Below, piece after piece: positions 22,501-34,600 of a stretch of DNA of 64,000 nt (the stretch's first letter is position 1; each line of letters begins with the position of its first letter). Both the position numbers and the translations under genes were made by a program. Origin of the DNA: Liolophura sinensis (taxonomy: Eukaryota > Mollusca > Polyplacophora > Chitonida > Chitonidae); assembly GCF_032854445.1 (NCBI RefSeq), contig NC_088302.1:7683338-7747337 (forward strand), given 5' to 3'. The notes beneath the pieces are model-generated. The model saw nothing but the letters and a program-made list of their open reading frames with translations. It was not told the origin of the DNA and did not search any database.

Positions 22501-25500
22501 CCCAATTTGAAAGTTGCAAAATTTTGTGTGTACTCTTACATGTTATTACACATCATAATATGCACATTAGGAAATAAAACCAAAGCGTTTCATGTATCCT
22601 TTAAAAGTCTTGTCACTGGTTGACCATGCGTGTTCAATCCAGCTTTCGGGCAAAGATTTGTCATGTTCTGCTCTTCTTTCGTTTTTGGAAGCCTTGATGG
22701 CAGTAAGTGATGGACGGTCGTGTTATCGTCCACAGTAACAATTTTGTTTCTCCTCGCCTAAGTTACATCATCCAATAGTTTCCTCCTGCTGCTTATACCG
22801 TTATAGCTAAAGTTTTATCATTACTTATCATTACTTAGTTCAACTGAACAGTATCCCATTTTTTTATGGAAAAATAGCATCAACACCTACTAACTTTCTT
22901 GAAACGGAGAACGTGATATTTAACAAGGCCACCTTGTTTATCCATATAGGGAATTACAGTACAGGAAGACGCTAGAAGTTTTTTTCTCTTCAACTTTGAA
23001 TTACACGACCTCGAATTTGACTGGTCGTTTCAAACATAAATATTCAAGGTATCTTTTTGGTACTTTCATCGTAGATTTTTCCCATTCATTTTTGTTTTAA
23101 TTTCTGGCCTGTAGATCATCCTTTGATCGAAAGTTTCTACCACTAAAATCGTGCGAAAAACCTGACCAAATTGGCCGCCATAATGACATATACATGTATG
23201 ACGATGTGTTCCGCATGAAGTCTATGTGCTGTCTGTTTTCAGAAGGACAATCACTATTCTTCTCTCGGTTTCTCGTGCTTACGACATGATGTAAAAAAAA
23301 AAGCCTATTTTCTTTCACAGATGGAGAGACAATGAGGGCAGTCTCAGAGTTGGGGCCTGAGCTGGACGGGTTGGCAGTATATGTACATGATCTGCCAGGG
23401 AGCGAAGTTACACCACCCTGCCGGCCCCTGTCCGGCATGCTAGCCCGAGTCTCCGGGGACAAGGTGGAGAAGGCGTGGCGGGAGCCAGTGGAGCCTCTCG
23501 ATCCAATGTGCTATGTTTTCACGTCCGGTACCACGGGTAAGACTTTTTTTATAGTTTAATATCTATGTAGTACTTGTATATGTATTTATAACCATGTGAC
23601 TTCACATTCAAGAACAATTTGTATGATCTAACCCAGGCCAGATGTTCTGCCATACCCTAACTCCAGTTTGACTTCCAAAGAAAATCATGTCGTTAGCAGA
23701 ACTATCTATCGCCGGCGTCAGACCGGTAATCATTGATCTCAGTGTTACGTCAAAATTCTCGTCACAATGCTTAGTTTTTGATACCGGTACTGGAAGTAGA
23801 AATTAGGGCACTTTTGTCTCAAGATGAGGCGGTCAATTTCTAATTTAATTTCTAAGATACATATATAAGCTCTAAAATTGTATTTAAAATTTTAACTAAA
23901 GTCATAACCTTATAGTCATGGCTTTGTGTAATCAACCCAAGTAATCATGACGAGTTAGGTTAAGCGTTCGAATCCAGCTCGAGTGGGTTTGGATGCATCT
24001 TTATGTCAGGTTTGCCAATTCTCCACAGGTTTCCGGGTTTCCATAAATCATACCGCGGTCATAAACCTCTCTGAACTCACCCAAATCGAAATATGCGAAC
24101 GTTTATCTGATCATTTTAATCGAAAGGTGCAAAGCGTATGAAACAGATTTTGTTCTATTTCCATTCCACCAGTCGTGTTCGACGAGTCGATACTACATTT
24201 CGCGCAATGTGAACGCGACTGTAGAAAGTTAAATATTCTAAAGTATACGGCTCAATCCACCAATCAGGTAAATGTATAAATAAAGCCAGTTTAAAATAAC
24301 CCCCTGTGTCGAGACTTAAGGACAAATTGTGGAAAAAGTTTCACATTCCTCTCGTCGAGTTCCCATGTGTAACTAAGAGTTTTTAACGGGCCAAGCTCTT
24401 AACGTCAGCTGTGTAGATATTCCCATCTGTAAATCATAACCACAGAAGATCGTCTACATATGTGACCGCCCTGTAAGACAAATCTGAAGTATAAGCACCA
24501 TTCACAAGATGAATGATGTTTGTTCTGTATACATTTTATCGTTGTTTATACCATATACTTAGGAATTATTCACTCATACGATGGAGGCAAATTTTCTAGG
24601 AGGAGGAAACCGGATTAGGCTTACATGGAGTAAACCACTCTATCATCTTGTTTTGTTTTTGTGTTGTTTTTTTTGTTGTTGTTGTTTTCTGTTTTGTTTT
24701 GTTTTTGTTTTTTTGTTGTTGTTTTTTTTTTGTTTGTTTTATTTTTTCTTTTGTTTTTTTGTGATATAAATCGTATTGGTAGAACGCAAGCAGTCTCCCA
24801 CGAACTTCATGTAAGATCACACCATCTATCACGTAGGTAAGGATCCAGCACATCCAAAGTACCACCACTCCTTCCCGTGACAACGTCACTTTTCATTCCA
24901 TTCCCGGTGAAAGCAATTGTTATGCGATGACCTCACAAATAGACGGAACATTTTCAACGAATGTGTGGGTCATCCGGTTGACCTATTTGCAACAACACTG
25001 CTTATGACTGGTCATTTGCGTGTTTTTGGTTGACGGTTGGTAGAAGTCTGTTGTCACCAAGGCCTCGGGGAACCGGCAATTCCCCATCCAAAAATGGCAT
25101 TGAATTCACATTTCGTTTGACATAGTAATTAAAAGGCAAGCCACTTAACCACTCAACATACAACCTAATCCCAAGAGTATAACTGTAAACAAAACAAAGT
25201 TGTCTTCGGATTCACACATTGGAGGATTGCCAACGGCGTACATCGGCTGTATTAAACCATTTCTTATTTGGACTACTTTCAAATATGTTTTCTTGGACAT
25301 AGACACTTTTTTTCGATCAGATGTTCTGAAAGCTGCCAGAGTGTAAAGTAACAGTGAACGAAGATACTTAATCGCGACATGGAATATATCAGCATCGTGA
25401 ACATATATTTAACAAGTATTCTCAATTTTGCGTTGAATACAATAGACACCCGTGCCATATATATCCTTAAAGCGATTTGAAACTTAGTATAACTACAACT

Positions 25501-28500
25501 TCTTGGTATATATTTTAGGTACAACTTTTAGGTATATATTTAAAATACAAATTTTGCACATCATGCACATATATAGACATAAAATTCAAGCAACAAAGTC
25601 GAGTTCTATGTTACTTTAAGTAAAACAAAAACGTTAGACTGAAAAAAAATATCACTAAAATAAAAATCAGGACATTTTTGCAAATTGATAATGCACCATT
25701 GTAGTGCTGCCTATACCTATATGTACAAGTGAACATCATTTTCCGTTAAGGGAATCCTAAACCAGCTTTACTGACCCAAATTCGAGGACAATCTTTGATG
25801 CAAGTGCTCCAATCGAATGCAGGCATGACCGAGGAAGACATTCTGTACACTTGCTTACCCATGTATCACTCCGCTGCACTCTTCCTTGGGTTGATGGGAG
25901 TCATGAACACAGGTATGCTTGAAGTGTAATTATTGTGCGTTTGTGGTGAGGTACCTCAGCCTGTATTGAGAGTGATCCATAAAGCCCCCTGCAAATTGCC
26001 GAGATACATCTAGCGAGTTGTCTATTTAACCACTAATTTTAGACAGAATTTATGCCAGTAATATTTCTTTCTCATCACTAAATTTCTTCGAGACACAGTG
26101 GAATCTAAAATTGTCCTGTCTGCTGTTAAGAAAGAATACTAGTAGTTCATTCCATTGCCTGTTTCTTCTTCTTCTTTTTTTTTTTTTTTTTGTTTGTTTG
26201 TTTGTTTGATTTTTTTTTGTTTGCCACGGCAACTGCTGCAGGTTCCACAATGGTGTTAAGCCGCAAGTTTTCTGCCACTCGCTTTTGGGAAGACTGCCGT
26301 AAGCACAAGGTCACAGGCATCCAGTATATCGGTGAACTCTGTCGATATCTACTGACAAAAGCGATGGTAGGTAAGGAAAACCCATTCAGGAACTCGTAAC
26401 GTTTTATAAGCGTATTACCATATGCTTACCCCCTGTAAAACAAGACTCTTTAAACGTAACTGTTACATTCAGCACTGTAAAGAGGAGGAGAGACTGCGCT
26501 TTTAGGAGTTCCATGTATCTAACCAATTTTATTAACAGTTGATATTTCAACATTCTTCAAAACTGTTCACATTCCAACTCCATTAAAAGTGTTAAATTTT
26601 TTAAAACTCTGTTTCAAGTGTTGGTTTAAGATGTTGATTAAATCAGCTTTTAATGGAGATGAAATGTGAGCACTTTCACGAGTGTTAAAACAAAAATATC
26701 CACTCATATATTGTGCAGTCAATCCTAGTAATCGTTACAATGTTCCATGTAACACTTTAGTTTTAAAAGTGCATGTATTTCCGGTGCGAGAGTAGCAATG
26801 AACTGTTTGTCAGAGTACTTTCTCAAATCGGGTGAATATCCTAAGCATATTAATCTTGCATTTTTGAGTTCCCGAGCAGACCTTTGCCGCAAACGTTACT
26901 CGAGGACTTCCGGCTTGTTCCCGTATCCTTCATACCTGCTGCTGGTAACGCGAACTCTTTTACAGTCTTCCATAGTCCACTTTTATTCCACTGCTGTTTC
27001 AGCCTACTTCACCGACCTGCTGTGCTTACCAGGCTGTCATTCTGTTTGCAGAGATGTTCTAAGAACACAGCACATATGTATATTACCTCTGCGCACCGGT
27101 TGTTTGATTTATGTTTTGACCTCAGATTTTTATCTTATTAAAAGGGCTAAGACATAAAACACCAATGAAATAAATAAATAAAGGCAAAATGAGGAATAGG
27201 CTTACAACATAACTCCCCGACAAACTACTCCCTTGTGTTTTATAACCTTTAACAATACTTAACCGCTTTTCCACTGAGTATAATAAGTTTTTTTCGAGCT
27301 GGCCTTACACAAAAATGTTGAGCATAATTCTAACAATGGCTTCTGTGGTTAAGACAGTGATCAGTGAGCAACACAAGGTTTAGTTATAATTTTATCTCGT
27401 TTACAGCATCCAAGAGATGGCCAGCACTGCATCCGATTTGCGTATGGTAATGGTCTACGGGCTGACATATGGGAAGAATTTCAGCGCAGATTTAAAATTC
27501 CAAAGATAGTCGAATTTTTCGGCGCAACAGAATCCTCTGGCAGCTTAGTGAATATTCACAATAAGCCAGGAGCCGTGGGAAGGTATTCCCCGTACATGGT
27601 AAGACATATGATATATGTGGTAAGATAAGGAAGATTAGCAGCTGTGGGAAGGTATTCCCCGTACATGGTAAGACATATGATATATGTGGTAAGATAAGGA
27701 AGATCAGGAGCCGTGGGAAGGTATTCCCCGTACATACTAAGACGTATGATATATGTGGTAAGATAAGCAAGATTAGCAGCTGTGGGAAGGTATTCCCCGT
27801 ACATGGTAAGACATATGATATATGTGGTAAGGAAGATTAGCAGCAGTGGGAAGGTATTCCCGGTACATGGTAAGACGTATGATATATGTGGTAAGGAAGA
27901 TTAGCAGCAGTGGGAAGGTATTCCCGGTACATGGTAAGACGTATGATATATGTGGTAAGGAAGATTAGCAGCAGTGGGAAGGTATTCCCGGTACATGGTA
28001 AGACATATGATATATGTGGTAAGGAAGATTAGCAGCAGTGGGAAGGTATTCCCGGTACATGGTAAGACGTATGATATATGTGGTAAGGAAGATTAGCAGC
28101 AGTGGGAAGGTATTCCCGGTACATGGTAAGACGTATGATATATGTGGTAAGATAAGCAAGATTAGCATCTGTGGGAAGGTATTCCTGGTACATGGTAAGA
28201 CGTATGATATATGTGGTAAGATAAGCAAGATTAGCAGCAGTGGGAAGGTATTCCCGGTACATGGTAAGACGTATGATATATGTGGTAAGGAAGATCAGCA
28301 GGTGTGGGAAGGTATTCCCGGTACATGGTAAGACATATGATATATATGGTAAGATAAGGCAGATCGGGAGCTGTGGGAAGACATTCGTTTTACATGGTAA
28401 GATATAATATACAGTGCAACAAAAGTAAGTTCCCCCCAAAACGTTTCTTGATATCTCCCGTTTTATGAACCAGATCGCAATGATATTTTGCACACACCAA

Positions 28501-28612
28501 CCCAGTAATCGGGTGGACGTGGTATATCAAGGATTAAGGTGCAGGTGCAGTTGTACTCTAATGGGCATGCGCAGACTGAAAATCCGTCTATTTTGAATAT
28601 TTCACAAAAGGA

Positions 28613-28693
<81 letters not shown>

Positions 28694-31600
28694 AAGAGCC
28701 GTGAGAAGGTATGAAGGTATACCCCGTACATAGGATATATATAGGATATATATGGTAGGGAAGATCAGCAGCTGTTGGGAGGTATTCTACGTACTCGGCA
28801 AGAGATAGGATATATGGTAAGACAAGCAAAATCAGGGGCTGTACACATAGGATATATACGGTATTGTAGGAAGGTATAGGCCTACAAGATGGGGTATCAG
28901 CATATAGCATGAGGTAAAGACCTACAGGAGGCATAATTCATGCAAGCTTACGCCTATAGAGGTATAGACCTGCACATGTATAACCCTACAAGATGGGGTA
29001 TTAGCATGCAGCATGAGCAAAAGACCTACAGGAGCCATAGGCCATACAAGCATAGGCCTATAGAGGTACAGGCTTGCACATATATAAGCCTACCAGATGG
29101 AGTATCAGCGTACGGCATGAGGTAAAGACCGACAGGAGCCATAGGCCATACAAGCATAGGCCTATAGAGGTACAGACATGCACATGTATAAGCCTACAAA
29201 ATGGGGTATCAGCATACAGCATAAGGTAAAGACCTACAGGAGGAATAAGCCATGCGAGCTTAGGCCTATAGAGGTATAGACCTGCACATGTATAAGCCTG
29301 CAAAATGGGGTATCAGCGTACAGCATAAGGTAAAGACCTACAGGAGGAATAAGCCATGCGAGCTTAGGCCTATAGAGGTATAGACCTGAACATGTATAAG
29401 CCTACAAAATGGGGTATCAGCATACAGCATAAGGTACAGGAGGAATAAGCCATACCAGCTTAGGCCTATAGAGGTATAGACCTCCACACGTATAACCCTA
29501 CAAGATGGGGTATTAGCATACAGCATGAGGGAAAGACCTACAGGAGCCATAGGCCATACAAGCATAGGCCTATAGAGGTTTAGACCTGCACATGTACAAG
29601 CCTGCAAGATGTGTATTCCTGTGGGAAGGTTTTGCCCGTACATGGTACATATAGGAACGACAAGATATATATATGATAGCATAATAAGATATTCCTGTTC
29701 ATTTCTCTGTAAAGTGTTAGCAAATGACAGCTTAGTAAGAGTAAACATCAATCCTTTCCGTAGGGATAAACCCCACTCTGTGATTAGCATTGTGCCTTCG
29801 CTCAGGCTTCACGAGCTTTGCTTTCTTCGCGTGACTTCCTGTTCCCAAACTGTAATCTGTTCTTCGTTCCCTTTCAGGCTTGGCGAGACAACAATTCCAA
29901 AGTTCTCGTCAAGTACGACATTTCTACCGCCCAGCCTATCCGAGATGAGCGGGGACTATGTATTCAAGTTAAATTAGGTTGTTGTGATATTCTTCCGTTT
30001 TCTTTTAAACTGGAACCGATTATGTGTCTTTTTTTCCAAAAATAAAAAGAGACTAGAGAAACTAAAGCAGCTAACTCGAAGCAAATTAATTTCCCCCGCG
30101 TTAGCAGAACAATTTTTTATTGTCTTTTTATTTCGATGGCCAGAAAAGATAAAAATTTTAGCAAATTTTGCAAATGCAAAGAAAACAAGATCGTACAAAT
30201 CATATATTTATATAGTTACGACGGATTTTAGTATAAGCCTACATATATTCATTCTTTTTACTAACGCCATAATAAAGATTTCTTCATATATACAATAACG
30301 GTCAGTTTTATGAGAGATGCGCAGTGGTCGTTTATCCGTCATAACATTGCTAGACTATAGATATTCATAAAACGAAAGCAGCACACCTTTTTTCCAACCT
30401 AGCAGTTATACTGCATGATCATATGATCATATATCAAGTTATGATATATTAAATTAATTCTGGATTTCATCATTTTAAAGTGAACATAAGCGATACGACG
30501 AAGTCAATGTAGTTCAAAGCGCAGTGAAAACTGTCACCAAATCGTTTAGAACTTTTGCTGCGCCATAAAAAGCATTTGAAGTGCCGGTAGGATAAAATTC
30601 GGTGTCCTTTTGGGATCGCACAAAGATTTTCACCCTTTTGTTGACGGATCATTTTGAGAGTGATAAGTTTCATTCTTCCGAGTATCAATATATTTTAGGC
30701 ACTTCAAATAATGTGAAAATCCTGTGGGAAATATGATCAAAATACCCATCTTCGAAAGTAATTGCTTATATGGGACTTTTCAGTTCTATGAAAGTGAACA
30801 AAAATTATTTTGAATTATTCCTGGATACAGTTCTACGTTCCTTTTCATTTAAAGCACATGTTATTTTCTTACGCATAAAGAACAAACTAAAGTTAGCCAT
30901 ATTTCTTCATGCAGCCTCTCTATATAATCAGCCCGATGTCGAGACCAAATCTTTGAAGACAAAAAACCATTAAGATACAAAAATATTATGCCCTTTACCT
31001 CTTATGGCCTCTCGGCAAGTGTTGTCTTCCAGCAACCTGCGGATGGTCGTGAGTTTTCCCCCGGGCTCTGTCCGGTTTCATTCCACCATAATGCTGGCCG
31101 CCGTCGTATAAGTGAAATATTCTTGAGTACAGCCTAAACATAACTCAAATAAATAAATAAGTACATCCTATGGCCAAAAAGAGTAGAGTTGACGCATTTG
31201 AATTGCTTTGCGATCAATCAAATAAAAAAATACATTAGCATGACCTCTCACCTTTCGAGTTCCTAACTGCAGTTTTAGCTGTTGTTTCAACTAACCAATA
31301 ACATGATATGCAATAAGCTTCAATGATAATCAGGTAAACAAGATGTAGATGTGCCGTGTATATATTTATGTCTTATTTGTTAACAGGGGAGCCAGGTTTG
31401 CTCTTGATCCGTTTTCCGCCTCACATACAACCTGACAAAATCTACCTGAAGAGTGAAGAGAAAGTTAAGGAGAAGATAGCCAGGAACGTTCTTCAGAAAG
31501 GTGACGTCTTCTTCAACTTCGGTGATTTGTTGTACATGGATAAGAACTACTTCCTGTACTTTGTTGACAGAATCGGTGATACGTTCAGGTAAAATAACAA

Positions 31601-34600
31601 TTCTGCCCTTGCCCTGTATGTTCAGTAGTTGCAATCAGTTAGAAGGAAATATTGTTGGGTAGAGGTTCGGGTAGCGCAGCACAATGGCTGAGTCGCTGTG
31701 AATTCAAATCTAGCTCATGCTGACTTCCTCTGCAGTTGAAATATGGGAAGAAGGTCTACCAACAACCTGCGGATAGCCGCAGAAGGATTACCACAGTCCA
31801 TTAAGTACACAATAAAGAAAATCGTGTGATTCATGGCCTGTTCAGTTTCTACCTACAGCGTATATGCCATACCCTTTACATTGCATGTGCCGCTCTATAC
31901 ACTCGCTCTACATCACTGCCACCACTAGACAAACTGCACCTTTGGAGCCTATGCAACGCACATGGGCTCGTTTAGGCTTAGCCTCACCACGGGCGTCCGT
32001 ATGCGGACCTATAATCAGCATTTATCAATAAAACTGTGTCAGGTGATCGATCGTTAGAATGCATGTGCATGAAGTTTTAACAGAAAAAAAGTTGAGACAG
32101 ATTTTGTATTTCCTGACACCATTCCTTGCCTCATCACCGTGACCACAGTGTCTTCGGCGTTGTTCAAGATTTCTGTACAAACTTTGGTGGTGGTGGTGGC
32201 AGTGATGTGGATAGAACGCAGGAAGCGACGCATGCGCTGAAAGGAGCATGCGTACATTCACGCATCCCCCCGAAAAGTCGACCGATAATTTTACCCAATC
32301 GAAGCTTCACTGTTTCGCCTACTTCATTCCATAAACTCGAATTTTAAGAAATTTCAGTGTAACGCGACAAGAAACTAATTAAGTTAGAATACAAAACACG
32401 ATGAGATAAACTGACTAATTACTTAAGCACTGACACATGTTTAACAACAATTACAGGTAGATTCCACGATTTTGCGAGCACAGATAATCTGTGGTGCGCA
32501 TACACAATATTCTAAGTGGTCTCAGCGCTGTGCCCTTTATAGACTGCTTCATCACATGTACTGCCATCGGTTATTGATTGTGGTCTATTTCTTTTAGAGA
32601 ATGGCCTATTTTCAGCTGACTGTAAAATCAGTCATACTCGCTACCAAAATTCCCTTTAGCAAATGTCACGTAACAGCCCGAGCTCTACACATTGATATGT
32701 TGGACGTTCATGTTATTACAAAGAAATTGCAATTAGAATACTTTTTGTAATTCATAATGTTAAACCCCATAAGCTTAGTTTCGACACCAAGAACCCATTG
32801 CCTCAAGTGACGCCATAATTGTTCAAAACAAGTTGCATGTTGGACAGTGGTCGTGGAGAGTACTTTGGCTTACAATACCTGCACCAACAAGCGCTTAGCA
32901 CAAACTCAATGCAGTAATACAGCCTACGCTACTGTCTCTAAATATAACTAGATCGCAGTAATTTCCTTCTATGCATCTCTAAAACTATACTACCGTGAGA
33001 TCATACACTACAAGAGATAAAGTAAAGTTCAGTTATAAAGGGTATATTGTATTACAATGTGGGAGCGATTTCAAATATGGCAATGTCAGAAACCAGGTTT
33101 ACCGTGAAGTCCACATCAGTTCAGGTAACTGGTGTCACCCTCCTTCAGAACATGTTGAACTCCGCCCACTACCCAAAACGCCACTTGTATTTGAATAATT
33201 ATGACGCCGCCTGAGGCTTTTGGTTGTTGCCGTCGAAAACGATCTCATGTATTTTAACATTAGAAATTAGAAAAAAGTGTTTCACAAAAGCGAAAAACTT
33301 CATTTTCCTAGCAAGAATGTGAACTTCAAACATATCCATGTGTAGAGCTTGTTTTGTTACGTGTTTAAAAAGTACAGGATCTATGCTTCTGTATATAAAT
33401 GATGTCATATGATCATGAATGTTGAGTTATCCCTGTTAGCTCTTTGATGTGCCTGCCTTGTGTATATAAGCCGGAAATTTCACTACCCAACGATTTCTGG
33501 GAGTTGATGTTCTTCAGCTGCTAAGCGGGCTTTCTTTGGATTAATCAGTGACACGAAAAAAGGGCATAGGGTGTCTTGGATTATAGCCGAATTACTATTA
33601 CCCGATCATTTCTAGGGGTGACCATTCACATAAGGGAAGTACACAGACTGTCTGACGTGCACGGGGACCCATTTATTTCTCGGGGTGACCCCATGAATTA
33701 ATGGACTAGTGTAAGATAACGGCAGTATTAATAAATTCCCTGTGCCATTGAACAGTTTAGACTTCGGGACTGAGGTATAACTCCATAAATGCCTTTGAAG
33801 TTGTCACAAGAGAAAACTCCTTTTAGAAATCTGCATGTTCTGGGAGTAACCCCATGATTTCATAGGTGGACCGGGGACCCATCTTTACAAAGGGTAAAAA
33901 CTGACATGTAGATAATGTAGGACGTTTAACCTGATAATCCCAACAATAGTCGGTAAATGGCAATGGCTTTCCCATACCTCACGTGATGATGTGTCCAAAT
34001 TATAGCCAGTTCAAAGCAGTGTGGATATTAATTTTTTGGACCAAGTCCTTGGGTTACTTGAATTTCCCGCCGTTAGATATTCTTTAACAAATTGCTATTA
34101 TAATGTGAAAAGACTGCAGCTCTTATTCATCTGTGTATGCACATATCAGTCATACTAATAATAATACTAACAGTTTTGTTACTCACACATTTGTGGCTTA
34201 AAACATTACAGATTTTAGAGTACAAACAAAACTATTTATTTAGAGAGTTTAACAGGAAACAAAGATGGCCTTCCAATGTTGGGTGGGCTTATAACATGGC
34301 ACGTACTACACACTTAAAGATCGGAAATACACAGATATCGGGTCCGAAAACAAGCTAACATCGCAGGTAGCAATTTGTCCTAACCTGGTAATTAACATTT
34401 AGCCGTATAATCAAAGCCATAAACTGTTAGTTTATCTGCATAGTAATCAATCTATTACAACAACTACAACAACATGTTTACAGTTTCATGTGTCCGATAT
34501 TTAACACATGTCGTTTATCAAAAAGATCTATGAACAGAACCAAGTGCTGTTAACTCATGCCTTTATCAACCTGCTTACTACTAAGCATTTCATCAAAAAG

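Noticed and set aside
26798-27157. 119-codon frame in copy B intron 5
   Set aside because: No domain and no splice sites in phase; it runs into a SINE-1 tail at its end.
27492-28493. Overlapping frames on both strands in the copy B intron 6 array
   Set aside because: Frames stay open only because the 64-69-bp units repeat; they carry no family motif.
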